NCBI GenBank assembly: GCA_902729315.2
Contig: LR746279.1
Span: forward strand, 377,001-441,000
Source: Spirodela intermedia
Taxonomy: Eukaryota > Streptophyta > Magnoliopsida > Alismatales > Araceae
Direction of reading: 5' to 3'
Length of the DNA stretch: 64,000 bases
In this document: positions 46,771-57,513 of the stretch, piece after piece
Position numbering within the stretch: position 1 is the stretch's first letter
Layout: every line of letters begins with the position of its first letter
Notes under the pieces: generated by a model
Seen by the model: the letters and a program-made list of their open reading frames with translations, nothing else
Databases searched by the model: none
Told to the model about the DNA's origin: nothing
Made by a program: the position numbers and the translations under genes

Positions 46771-46810
<40 letters not shown>
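46771..46810 (+). promoter_or_regulatory. CT tract in the SAUR-C leader
   Basis: A CT run of about 35 bp followed by a TTTC run lies about 110 bp before the SAUR ATG. An equivalent tract precedes the SAUR copies at 2.27, 15.60, 21.29, 31.85 and 40.50 kb. It is probably part of the 5' UTR or core promoter, where CT-rich elements are common in plants. Confidence 0.5.
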
Positions 46811-46819
<9 letters not shown>

Positions 46820-46916
46820 GGTGTGTGTACGAAGCTCGCCGGAGGAAGAAATGGGAAGGGAGAAGAGAGAGGGAAGGGAAGGGCTGTCGGATCTTCTCGA
46901 GGAAATGACGGGCGCC

Positions 46917-47393
46917 ATGAAGATGGTGAAGCTGAAGCGGTTCGTAAGGCGGTGGAGACCCCTGAGCTTCCGCCGCCACTCCGCCGCCGTCGGCGACATC
47001 AGCGGCGCCTCGGGCCTCCTCCGCCGCGTCCCCGCCGGATTCCTCGCCGTCTACGTTGGCCCGGAGAGGCGGCGCTTCGTCATCCCCACGCGCTTCCTCA
47101 CCTTCCCGGTCTTCTCATCCCTCCTCACCCGTGCCGAGGAGGAGTTCGGCTTCTCCGCCGGCGGCGGCCTCGCTCTTCCTTGCGCCGCCGAGTTCTTCCG
47201 GCGGGTCCTCGAGATCCTCGACTCCGACGAGGCACGGTTCAGGGACCTGGCCCTCGAGGGCTTCGTGGAGCTGAGCGGCCTCGCCGGCCCCGAGACCTTC
47301 GATCTCCCCTCTGCTCGTTGCAGGCAGGCGGCCACCTTCCCAGCGCCGCCGCCGTCGCCGCTGCTGCTGCTGCAGCAGAAGACCAGCGTCTGA
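46917..47393 (+). CDS. SAUR family auxin-responsive protein
   Basis: A single exon encodes 158 residues from the ATG at 46917. An in-frame ATG at 46905 would add four residues, and another at 46818 would add 33 of low-complexity sequence; 46917 gives the basic start MKMVKLKRFVRRW usual for the family. The SAUR core is present: LLRRVPAGFLAVYVGPERRRF, VIPTRFLTFPVFSSLL, EEEFGF and FFRRVLEILDSDE. A proline/leucine-rich tail is less conserved. SAUR proteins are small, rapidly auxin-induced regulators that inhibit PP2C.D phosphatases and so promote plasma-membrane proton pumping and cell expansion. The absence of introns fits the family. It is divergent from RLP-C. It is the only open SAUR among about seven copies or fragments here. 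Confidence 0.9.
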   Translation: MKMVKLKRFVRRWRPLSFRRHSAAVGDISGASGLLRRVPAGFLAVYVGPERRRFVIPTRFLTFPVFSSLLTRAEEEFGFSAGGGLALPCAAEFFRRVLEILDSDEARFRDLALEGFVELSGLAGPETFDLPSARCRQAATFPAPPPSPLLLLQQKTSV

Positions 47394-47649
47394 AGGCGTT
47401 TTGTAGGGTTTGGAAGAAGAGAGGAGGGACTGTGTGGAGAGGGTTGTGATGTGGTTTTTTTCATTGGCGCATCCATCCATCCTCTCTTTTTTCTGGAGAG
47501 GAAACCCTAATGTCCCTTCCTCCCCCATGACTGCGGCGGCTGTTCTCGCCTTTAGTCGAGTGCTGTTAGATTTCCGAGCTCGCTCTAATCTGCTGCTGAT
47601 GTGGGTTCTTTCCACCATTCCTTCTGCTTCCCTCTTCCCTTCTTCTCTG

Positions 47650-50296
47650 GGAGCTTCAGCTCCGCTTTCACCGTCGCTTCGGCTCCCCGGAGCCATTCGT
47701 CGTCCTCCTCGGCGCCGGCAGGGGATTTCTCGGCGGCTCCAAGGGCTGCTCCGGCGCGAGCGCCGAGGATCTGCCGTCCTCTCTCTCTTCTCTCCTCCCT
47801 CTTTCTTCGTCGTGTGGCGACACGCACCCACTGTTTTTGGGGAGAAGGCTAAGAGGGGGCTTCAGATGAGAACGCGTACCCGCAGTCGAGGGTAATTTGG
47901 TTATTTCTTTTAAAAAGGGTGTTCGCCTCGGTTCAGTACTGGGCCGTACGAAACCGTAGGTGCCGCCTATTCGTGGGGCCTGTGCGTCTCCTTACCACGG
48001 TCGCGTAATTCCCTTCTTTAGTGGGCCTTTCCACTATAATATTAATGGGTTCATTTGGGCCCAATAGCGGAGCCCATTAAGCTTCGGCAGCGCTTATCTT
48101 AAACCAAATTTTCAACCGTTAGGATCAGAGAGAGAGAATGCCGTTAACGCGACTAATAGAAGCACGTGAGGGGGTAGAGGTTTGCCGACATTAATAAGCG
48201 ATCAATTGGAGTAATCACCCATTAAATGGAGGCATGCACCGTTAGGCCGAGTTAACGGCGTTAAAGCCGCCGACACTTTTGGGAAAGTGGAGCGATGAGA
48301 AATCTTTTTGGATAAAGTTCCTATTTTTCGCGGCAATTTAATTCGAATATAGAAAAAGTGTTCGAATGAGGGAGGGTTCGCGGACAGCAGCTGGCGTGGT
48401 GCGCCGGCGGAAATAGTTACCGCGGAGAAAGCGACGGCTCAGCCGCAGAGGCCGCCCTCTTCGATCTACCGTATCGAACCCGTAGATCCTGTCGCCCATC
48501 GTACGACATCCGCACGCGGGCTCTTCCTACGAGGGCATGGCACGTCTCATGGCTTACCTCTCTCTCTCTCTCTCTCTTCTCTCTCTTTCTTCTTTCTCTG
48601 TAAGGCAAAGATAAGCGGAGCGGAGGGCAATGGCCGGGAAGAGCTTCTGGGTAGGAGAGCTGATTCTGTCTCACCCGTTTGAAGGGGAAGAGCGAGAAGG
48701 GAGGGCTCCAACCGTTGAACGCTGCTAGTGCTCTCTCTCTCATCTGTGAGTCCTCTCTCTGTGTCTCGCTCTCTCGCTCTCTCGTTCTCTCGCTCTCTCT
48801 CTCTCTCTCGTCTGCGAGTCCTCTCTTTCTCTCTCTCTCGTCTATGGTTCCTCTCTTTTTCTCTCTCTCTCGTCTTTGATCCCTCTCTTTTTCTCTCTCT
48901 CTCTCGCTCTCTCTCGTCTGCGAGTCCTCTTCCTCTCTCTTCTAGGGTCTGGGAGGGTGGAGCTCCTCGAAGTCCAAACCAGGCGGGGAAGGGCCTGCAC
49001 ACAGCTGCAGAATCATGGATCCCAGCATGGCATCCTCGGCCCCTCCCGTGAGGGGGAGATGCCATGGCCGGCTTCCATGACGCTGGAGCTGTCGGAGCTC
49101 GCCGTCTCGTCCTCCTTTGGATTGAAGGGAGCTCCACCGCTAGTCCCCCCTCAACTCCCGCGATGAATTATACACTCATAAACCGAAGTTTTGGACCTAA
49201 GTTGCTTGCTTTATGGTGATCTATATATTGCATCGTCTCCTTCATGCCGTTCGTTTCTATGTATTAAACCCTCTATTTTTTGGTTGGGCATTCCGCCGTG
49301 GATCGTTTCTGCTGCTATGTTTGGTGACTAAGAGATTGGATGGATTATGAAAGCTCGGGCCTTTGCGTTGGCTGCTCTCCTCGCAGTTGCCGATCCGGGG
49401 GGTACAGAGAGAGAAAAAGAGAGAGTGAGCGGGAGAGAGAGAAAGATGGGCGTTTACTTTTGTTTGCAGGAGCTCCGATGGGGAGCAGCTCGCCAAGGCA
49501 GATGACCGACGATCCGAAGGCCTCTGCGCCGCTGACCTTCCTCCGCGCCGCCGCCGCCGCCGACAGCTCAGGCGGTGGTCACCCCCAACTTGGTGAAACC
49601 CATGCCGTTGGCTAAACCACGCCATCGATGTCCCTCGTTTTCCACATCAACGCGGGCTGACCTTCCGGTTCTATCGTGCTCACTACATGAAAGTCTGCCA
49701 TTTTCTTTCGTCTTGGAGCGCGATTTCGTCTTCGTCAGGGTATTTGAATGTCTTCATCCTCGTACTGATCAGATTATATCGGAACCATTGGATATGGCTC
49801 AGCGTCCTCGTTCCACCAGCTCGGAGTGCAGATATTGCGCTGACTTCAGACGCATTATTTTCATCTTTTCTCGACCGAAGTGGGCGTTTTAAAGCTCCGG
49901 AATCTCCGTTGCGGAGGAAGAGGAGACCCCTGGAGAGAAAGAGAGAGAGAACCGACCCATGGGTTTCTCTCTCTCTCTCTTTCTCTCTCTCGCTCTCCAG
50001 CAGACGCTGTAGTGACTGACATCTGGGGCATTCGTTTACTTTAGACTCCTTTTCTTCTGTGGTGTTCCCACACTCCAAGGCAGAGGGACGATTCTTGGGC
50101 ATTTTATCTCTCTCCCTCTCTCTCTATATCACTCTCTTTCTCTCTCATGCAGATGCTATTGTGAATGAACATTATTAAGCTAGATGCCCGTTGCATTCGC
50201 TTTATTTAGACTCTTCTCCGTCTGTGATGTTTCCAGTAGGTCATCTAATCTCCTGCACTCCCAGACACAGAGAGACGGTTCTCTCTCTCTCTCTCG

Positions 50297-50332
<36 letters not shown>

Positions 50333-50820
50333 ATAATGGGTGCATATGGGGGTGGTCATGGAAGGGTAGATGATCGGGTAGGTAAATTTCCTAATTCCGA
50401 AAGAGAAGGGTTTGAATGTATGGAGACAGATTCTTGGGGGCGATTCGCAAACTCCTGCACAAGTGGGTACCCACGGGATCTTCCCACCGCCAACCAGATG
50501 GTCTCAGTCAACACCGTCGAAGGTTCTCTAGTCCGCGTCCCGTCTCCTCCACGTGGGCGTATTTCATTGGCCAAAACTCTGGTGTGCAGTCCAAGTGAGC
50601 CAGCGAACTTACCGTTCCTTCCCACGTGGACGGCGCTCCCCATTCTCCTGTCCACTTCTTGGTGTCTCTGCTCTCTCTCTCTCTCTACGGATCTGTCTTC
50701 ACGCAGTCATCCCTCACGATTACCATATGAATTGGCTGGAGAGAGAGAGAGAGAGAGAGCGATATGGAGATATAGAGGTAGAGAGAGAAGTGTCGAATAA
50801 AAGAATCAAAGACCAGCGCG
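47650..50820. other. CT-rich intergenic region, no gene supported
   Basis: It contains CT tracts at 48558-48595, about 48730-48950, 49966-49995, 50106-50145 and 50279-50332. 49990-50110 and 50150-50290 look like a diverged tandem pair of about 160 bp (shared cagacgctg/cagatgcta, gcattcg, tttagactc, ctgtg.tgtt). Short frames at 49022, 49450 and 50336 have no recognisable domain. Non-coding leader exons of a neighbouring gene could lie here, but I cannot show it. Confidence 0.4.
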
Positions 50821-50829
50821 TGGAAGAAG

Positions 50830-51747
50830 CGGGGCCGGAGGAACGAACGAGACGGTCGCTCGCTCTCTATCTCTCTCCTGCTTCGTCGAGAGCAGCTTCT
50901 TCTCTCCCTTCCCGCTCTCTCACTTTCCAGCCGTGCGGCGGAAGTTTCCCACAGACTTCCGTCTCTTATTCTCTCTCAGAATTTTCTCGGGAGTCGTCTG
51001 TTCTTGGGTGAGGAGGTCATTCATTCCCCCTTGTGAAAAGGCGGCAGATATAGCTCCGGAAGGTACCTGGTCGGCCACATCCGGGAGCAGACTTTGCCGC
51101 TGAGAGAGGGTGAGGAGGGAGGGGGAACGGCACAGAAGGCGCGTCCCGCTCGACGCGTCGGTGCTCGCGTCGCTTCGCGAAGCTCGGGTGATCTGTGCCG
51201 TGCTCTATGCGACCGGCCGGCCTTCCCTGCGAAATTTCTGCTCTTCTGGTTTCTGGATAGTCGGGAGCTACAGAGGACTCGTCAGGTCAGGCTGGTACTT
51301 CCTCTCGAGAATCTGGTCTCCCCGATCGCATTAGTTTTTCTGCTTATTTTATCGATTTTCAGAAACTGCTGAATGATTGATCTGGAAATTTATCACATAA
51401 TGATTAAGGAACCCGCCCTGAATTGCGTGGAAGAGCGAAAGAAAGAAAACCCGATCGATCTGATACTTAATTTCTTCCTCCCCACGTAATTCCTTGTCAT
51501 TTCCGCTCACGCATGTAGTCTGAATTTCCCATTACTTCTACAGTAGACTGCATCTGGCCATTCCCGTTCTCATTATCTTCTTTACAAATCAGTCATCTAG
51601 CAGAGAGATTGCATCCCACTATTTTCCAGAAAGTAGCAACCTTCCATTTTGATGGTCGCTTCTTCAGCAGGCTCTGAGATTTCAGCTGATAATCCAGAAA
51701 ACATAAAGCGTTCCTCAGAGCCGCAGATCAAAGTCTCCTGATTACTG
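50830..51747 (+). promoter_or_regulatory. Probable promoter and leader of the ABC1K gene
   Basis: A CT-rich, GC-richer stretch (about 50850-51330) has the look of a plant 5' UTR, followed by AT-richer DNA to the ATG at 51748. A leader intron is plausible: aggactcgtcag|gtcagg near 51285 is a possible donor, but boundaries are not established. Confidence 0.3.
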
Positions 51748-54700
51748 ATGGGATGGGCAAACATCTGCCGAAGACGGTTGAAAGTGTTCGGTCTCGCGCT
51801 GGTGATCTACCTGGACTACAAGGTTGGATGAGTCTCAGATTTCCTGTTGATGGCGAATGGAAAAGATTGTACAGCATGTCAGCTCAGATGATTTTAGTTC
51901 TTGGTTTATAATTGCAGGCAGTTCAGAAGAGGGCGAAATGGATGAACAAAAGCAAGAGAGAGGGATTATGGATGAAGACCCACGAGCGGAACGCCCGGCG
52001 CCTGCTCGATCTAATGATTCAGCTGGAAGGCCTCTGGGTCAAGCTCGGACAATACCTATCCACTAGGGCGGATGTGCTTCCCGAGGCCTACATTTCTCTC
52101 CTGAGGCAGCTGCAGGATTCTCTTCCTCCTCGCCCTCTGAAGGAGGTGAGTTACGTTCTATTCTGAGATTCTAAATTCTACTGACTCCTTTAAATTGGCT
52201 AGAATATCCATAGCAGACGGTTCAGGACGGTGCTTGACGCACCGAATCCTCATGGAGGCGATCTTCAGATGATTTTCAGCACTTTTTTGTTGATTTTCTT
52301 CTCTGAAAACCTGATTTTTGGAAAAATTATCAACAGTTTCCTCCCAAAGAAAACCTTACCTGTTCAGGGAAAAGATACTTCGAATTTTGGACACTTGAAT
52401 GAATACTGAGCATGTATTTTCAAGAAATTTCATTGATCTTTTGTTCCTTCAGGTCAAACGAACAATAGAGGAACAGTTGGGTAATAAAGTGGAAGATCTC
52501 TTCTCCAAATTTTTCGATGAACCTCTCGCCACAGCTTCTGTGAGTGCTGACCCTTTTTGAATTGAAAACTGAAAGTGGCGACTTCGTCTCATTGAGTATT
52601 GATGCATCGTTGTTTTCATATTGATGTCAACGATACCAGCAATTCTTTTGACTATCTACCTCGTGCAAACCTATTTGTTGTAGATTGCACAGGTCCATCG
52701 TGCGACGCTGAAAAATGGGCAGGAAGTCGTGGTCAAAGTTCAACACGAGGGCATCAAACGTGTCATTCTAGAGGTCCCTGATGGCCTAAATATGATACAA
52801 CCCGAAGAAATTCTCCTCCAAAGCTAGAAATTCTTACATGGCCGGTGTTTGTCTGCAGGACCTGAAGAACGCAAAAGCGATAATCAACTGGATAGCATGG
52901 GCTGAACCGCAATATAACTTCAATCCGTTGATCGACGAGTGGTGCAGGGAAGCACCAAAGGAGCTGGACTTCAACATTGAAGCCGGTGTGCCTTCTTAGC
53001 TAAAACTTCACCCCACAGGGTTCATTATTTCAATGAAGATCGTTGGGGCATTTCTTGTTGTCTTGAGAGAATTAGCCATGATTATCATTATTTACACAAA
53101 TCTTTGATTTTCTGCTTTTGTGACTTTATAGATAATACTAGAAGGGTTTCAGAGAACCTGCGTTGCAAGAAGAAACAGGGGAGTGATGCTCGTGATAATG
53201 TCGTGGACGTGCTGATTCCTGACATTATTCAGGTGCCTTGTTGTTCATAGCTTTAAATCCAATCTGTTCAAAAACAACTCCATAGACCTTGGGTTGACTT
53301 CTTCTGACTTTGTCGACTCTGCCATTTTCGTGGCTGATGGCAGTCAACTGAGAAGGTCCTCATTCTTGAGTACATGGACGGTATCCGCATGAATGATTAT
53401 GAAGCAATGAATGCTTTTGGCGTTGACAAACAAAAGCTCGTGGAAGAAATTACCCGTGCATATGCCCATCAGCTGTATGTGGACGGTTTTTTCAATGGCG
53501 ATCCACATCCTGGTATACACACCCGTTCCTTTATTTAATTCATATGGCTCAGCAGCCCGAGCCAGTGCATCATATTGATTTGTCCCAAGAGCTTTTTCAT
53601 TCGGATATGGTGAATCGTATTGATGTGGCATTCATCTTATCTACACTCTTGCTGTAGGTAATTTTCTGGTGAGCAAGGAACCCCCACATCGGCCAATTTT
53701 GCTTGATTTCGGACTCACAAAGTCCATCTCTGTCTCGATGAAACAAGCGCTGGCCAAAATGTTCCTGGCTTCAGTAGAGGTTCGTACTTTCCTGATCATA
53801 TTTGGTTCAAAGGGAGGAGTTTGTTAAGGTTAAATGAGGAAGATCCTCTGGCAAGGAAGTTTCCTTGCTAGTTGCACCATTGTGGTTCAATAGTTCCTCC
53901 TGTAGAATGTTGAATGTATCTGTTATTATATTAGCTGGGCCACCATCAAAATTAAAATCGATCAAGTATACATCAATTTCGATTGTAACCAATGCAGGAT
54001 TATTCCTACCCAATCGAAGACTATTGTTAGCATAAATGCAAGGTAGCCAATTTGGTCTCTGTCACATGGACGGCATAAATGGGGTAGTTCAACATGAGCG
54101 ATTATCGCCTCTGATGATATGTTAGATTTTTCTGGCTGATCATCTGAAAATCAGGTCTCGTAGGCCCCATCTTGACAACCACAGGCTTATTTCTATAGCA
54201 ATCAATACGATATTATTCTCGCTACTTTGATTATTATTGGAAATGCATTTACTTGGTGTTTTTTGGCTTGTGCGATACATGTCTCTGATCCCATCTAATC
54301 TACCGTGATGTCTTCCATGACAGGGGAATCATGTGGCTCTACTTTCAGCCTTTGCAGAGATGGGACTAAAATTGCGGGTGGACATACCGGAGCAGGCTAT
54401 GGACGTCACTAATGTAGTCTTCCGGACCACAACCCCAGCAAACGAAGCCCTTGTGAGTACATACAAACCGGGAATCAAACCATGCCCCCACCCCCTTCGC
54501 CTTTCCATTGTACCATCGGGGCCCGCCCATTGACTATGCTCGTTTCCTCTTTCTCGCCCAGGAAAACATGAAGGCCCTGGCCGATCAAAGAACCAAGAAC
54601 ATGAAGGCCATCCAGGAGAAGATGAAGCTCAGCAATAAGGAAATGGCTCGCTTTAATCCTGTAAGGATAAATCGCCTGCTAACCGTGCTACGTTTCCTAT

Positions 54701-57163
54701 TTAATCGAAGAAAATTTGAAACTTAGGCGATGTTCTTGACGAGCAGGTTGATGCATTTCCTGGTGATGCCGTCATATTTTTCCGGGTCATAAACCTTCTT
54801 CGAGGTATGCAGCAAATGAACATATTTATGCTGTTTATATTAGCAGAAAATGAGCATGCTAATAAACTTGTTATGCAATGTCCTCGAGCTTCCAGGGCTT
54901 TCCTCCTCGCTGAATGTGAGGATAGTCTACCAGGAAATCATGAGGCCCTTTGCAGAGTCCACTATGAAGGGGTGAGCAGATCTTCCGATTGAACTCCAAA
55001 AAGGCTGTTTACTTCACAATCTAACTCATTTCCTGAACCAGATTGATCGGGCCCGAGTCTCTGAGTGACACTCAGTGGATCAATGGCTCTCCCGTGCACT
55101 CCGACGTGGAGGCCAAACTGAGGAAACTACTGGTCGAAATCGGGAAAGACAAGGTGCTCGGCGTCCAGGTAATGCAGCAAAGTTCTGAAGTTCCTTGTGT
55201 TCATCTTCTTCCTCCCGCTCTCCAAGAACATTGGATGCAGATTCTTGATGCGCATGTTAAAGAATAGAAGATAAATCCCCCCATTCTCAAAAACAGAGAC
55301 TAGGCATACCACTATCTCCTCACTGGTGATTGATCATGGCGACGGGATCTCCCCATCTCTTCTCCCGCTTGACCCTCCACTTCTGTCAGATACTTAAGAG
55401 TGGCTTATGCACTCTTATGCACTGTTGTCTCTCAGGTTTGCGCGTACAAGGATGGAAAGGTGATCATAGACACTGCAGCTGGTGTGCTTGGCAGATATGA
55501 TCCCAGGCCAGTTGAACTCGACAGCTTGTTTCCTGTATTTTCTGTCACAAAAGGGCTCACTGCGGGACTGGTGCATTGGCTGGCTGACAGAGGGTAAGAT
55601 TAGTCTGTTTCCAAGGAAGCAGATGAAGGTGGCAGAGTGCTGTTCTCTTGTGCGGTGTCGGTCTCATCTCCCTGATGATTTGCTGCTGCAGGAAATTAAG
55701 CTACGATGAAGCTGTTGCAAATATCTGGCCAGGCTTTGGGGCGAACTCTAAAGATCAGATAAAGGTGAGATGCCGCCATTAATTGCAGTAGCACAGAGTC
55801 GAAGCCCCCTTCTCACAGAGAGAGCTTCCCCTTCCCCTTCCCCTTCCCCTTCCCCTTCCCCTTCCTCCAGGTCCACCATGTGCTCAATCACACCTCGGGC
55901 TTGGCCAATGCGATGGGCAGCGCCATCAGAGAGTCTCCTCTTCTAATGTGCGATTGGGAGGAGTCACTGAAGCAGATGGCGGCGGCGGCCCCCGAGAGCC
56001 CCCCCGGCTCCGAGCAGCAGTACCACTACCTCTCCTTCGGCTGGCTGTGCGGCGGAATCATAGAGGTACATCTTTCTCTGCGAGCCAAGTATTTTACTTG
56101 GATGACCTGAAAATTGATTATTTGGGTTTTGATTTCATGGTCGTGTTGCTCTGATTGTGATCTTCCATGGATGGAGCAGCATTCATCGGGGAGGAGGTTT
56201 CAGGATGTTCTGGAGGAGGCGATCGTCCAGCCCCTCGGTCTCCATGGCGAACTGTATATCGGCATACCTCCAGGTTGGTAGCTTGTCTCAGATATCCTCT
56301 GGCGAGATGGTCCCTCCGCCGCTGATGGGTCTGTGTGATTTCCACTGGCAGGAGTGGAGGCTCGGCTGGCAACGCTGACCATCGACCAGGACGACATCGC
56401 GAGTCTCTCGGCGATCGGCAGCGCGACGGAGGTTCCGGCGTCTCTGAGGGAGCAGAACCTGGAGGAGATGGTGGCGGGGCTTCCCGTTCTCTTCAATGCG
56501 CTCAACGTGCGCCGCGCAGTCATCCCCGCCAGCAGCGGGCACTGCTCGGCTCGCGCGCTGGCGCGCTACTACGCCGCGCTCGCCGCCGGCGGCACGGTTC
56601 CGCCGCCGCATTCGGCGAGCTCTCTGCCGCTCCTCGGGAGCCACCCCCACCTCCCCACCTTCCCCTCGGAGAAGAAGCCGAAGAAGAAACGCCACAGCGA
56701 CAGCAGCAAGGGGAAGGAGCCGGCGGAGCAGAACGGCGCGAGCTCCAACGGCCACCACCGCAGCTCCGCCGTGAACGGCAGCGATTTACCGGAAGAGGAG
56801 GGCAGCAGGAAGATGTTCTGCAACCCGAAAATCCTTGACGCCTTCCAGGGTGTGGGCGACTACTCCTATCTGACCCTCGCCGGCGGGAAGTTCGGGCTCG
56901 GGTTCGGGCGATTTGAAGCGGCCGGCAGCGAGGAGGAGGCGGCGTTCGGTCACTCCGGCATGGGCGGCTCTACCGGCTTCTGCGACGTCGCCCACGACTT
57001 CGCCATCGCCGTGACGGTGAACAAGATGTCCCTGGGCGGCGTGACCAGGAGCATCGTGCGGCTGGTCTGCTCAGAGTTGGGCGTTCCCATACCGCAGGAG
57101 TTCGCCGCCGTCGGCGATCGGCGCCCCGACATGCAGCTCAACCTGTCGCTAGCTACTGACTAG
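51748..57163 (+). CDS. ABC1 atypical kinase fused to a beta-lactamase-like domain
   Basis: I trace 18 coding exons with GT-AG borders that keep frame, 939 residues: join(51748..51822,51918..52145,52453..52539,52684..52773,52859..52985,53132..53232,53344..53512,53658..53779,54324..54452,54562..54660,54747..54804,54896..54971,55042..55168,55436..55593,55692..55764,55871..56065,56180..56273,56352..57163). ABC1/UbiB marks: KLGQ (67-70), Ala-rich loop TASIAQ, Lys148 in VVVKVQ, NGDPHPGN (287-294) and DFG (309-311). The C-terminal half is class C beta-lactamase-like: SVTK (532-535, nucleophile Ser532), YHY (624-626) and HSG (870-872), split by a lysine-rich low-complexity insert encoded near 56690-56790. 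The closest remembered match is Arabidopsis At5g24810. ABC1 kinases act in quinone/lipid metabolism of plastids and mitochondria; substrate and location here are unknown. Confidence 0.93.
55825..55865 (+). repeat. (CTTCCC)n hexamer in intron 15 of the ABC1K gene
   Basis: About seven CTTCCC units run straight into the acceptor cctccag at 55870, so the repeat forms the polypyrimidine tract of this intron. Confidence 0.85.
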
Positions 57164-57308
57164 CACCAGATCTCATCTTCTCCATCCATCCATCCATCCA
57201 TGTACGTGATTCTTTCATGGTTTTATCTCACAAAATTGGATCTTTTTCGCCAGGATAACATACAAACTTTTATATACGCATTAATTTTGCCGATTCCTCC
57301 GATTCATG

Positions 57309-57347
<39 letters not shown>

Positions 57348-57513
57348 AGATAGATTAGATAGATATAGTGAGAGAGAGAGAGGGAGAGAGAGATGGGAAA
57401 TTCCATATTTATTAGGATTTAAATAAATACCCGAAGGAGGGAAGGAAGGAAGCCGTTAATTACATACTTCAGCTGCCTTTTTCAGCGGCTGTCGCTAGAA
57501 TCGGGTGAAGAAA
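57164..57513. other. Shared 3' region between convergent genes, with GA repeat
   Basis: About 350 bp separate the stop codons of the ABC1K gene (plus) and the DUF630/632 gene (minus). It holds a catc tetramer run (57183-57200), a pure GA array (57309-57344) and imperfect GA to about 57393. Both 3' UTRs must end here or overlap. Confidence 0.6.

Larger units (their letters stand above)
42956..47650. repeat. Segmental duplication block 2 (RLP-C plus SAUR-C)
   Basis: It is collinear with about 17520-22040: RLP 3' flank, RLP, TATA-like box, CT tract, SAUR and SAUR 3' flank. This is the only complete RLP-SAUR module in the window with both genes open. Confidence 0.8.

Noticed and set aside
47115-47831. 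238-codon minus-strand frame opposite SAUR-C
   Set aside because: Antisense shadow of a GC-rich intact SAUR. The plus frame has the conserved core.
56288-56758. 156-codon minus frame opposite the last ABC1K exon
   Set aside because: Antisense of a GC-rich exon; no domain, no start context, no splice support.
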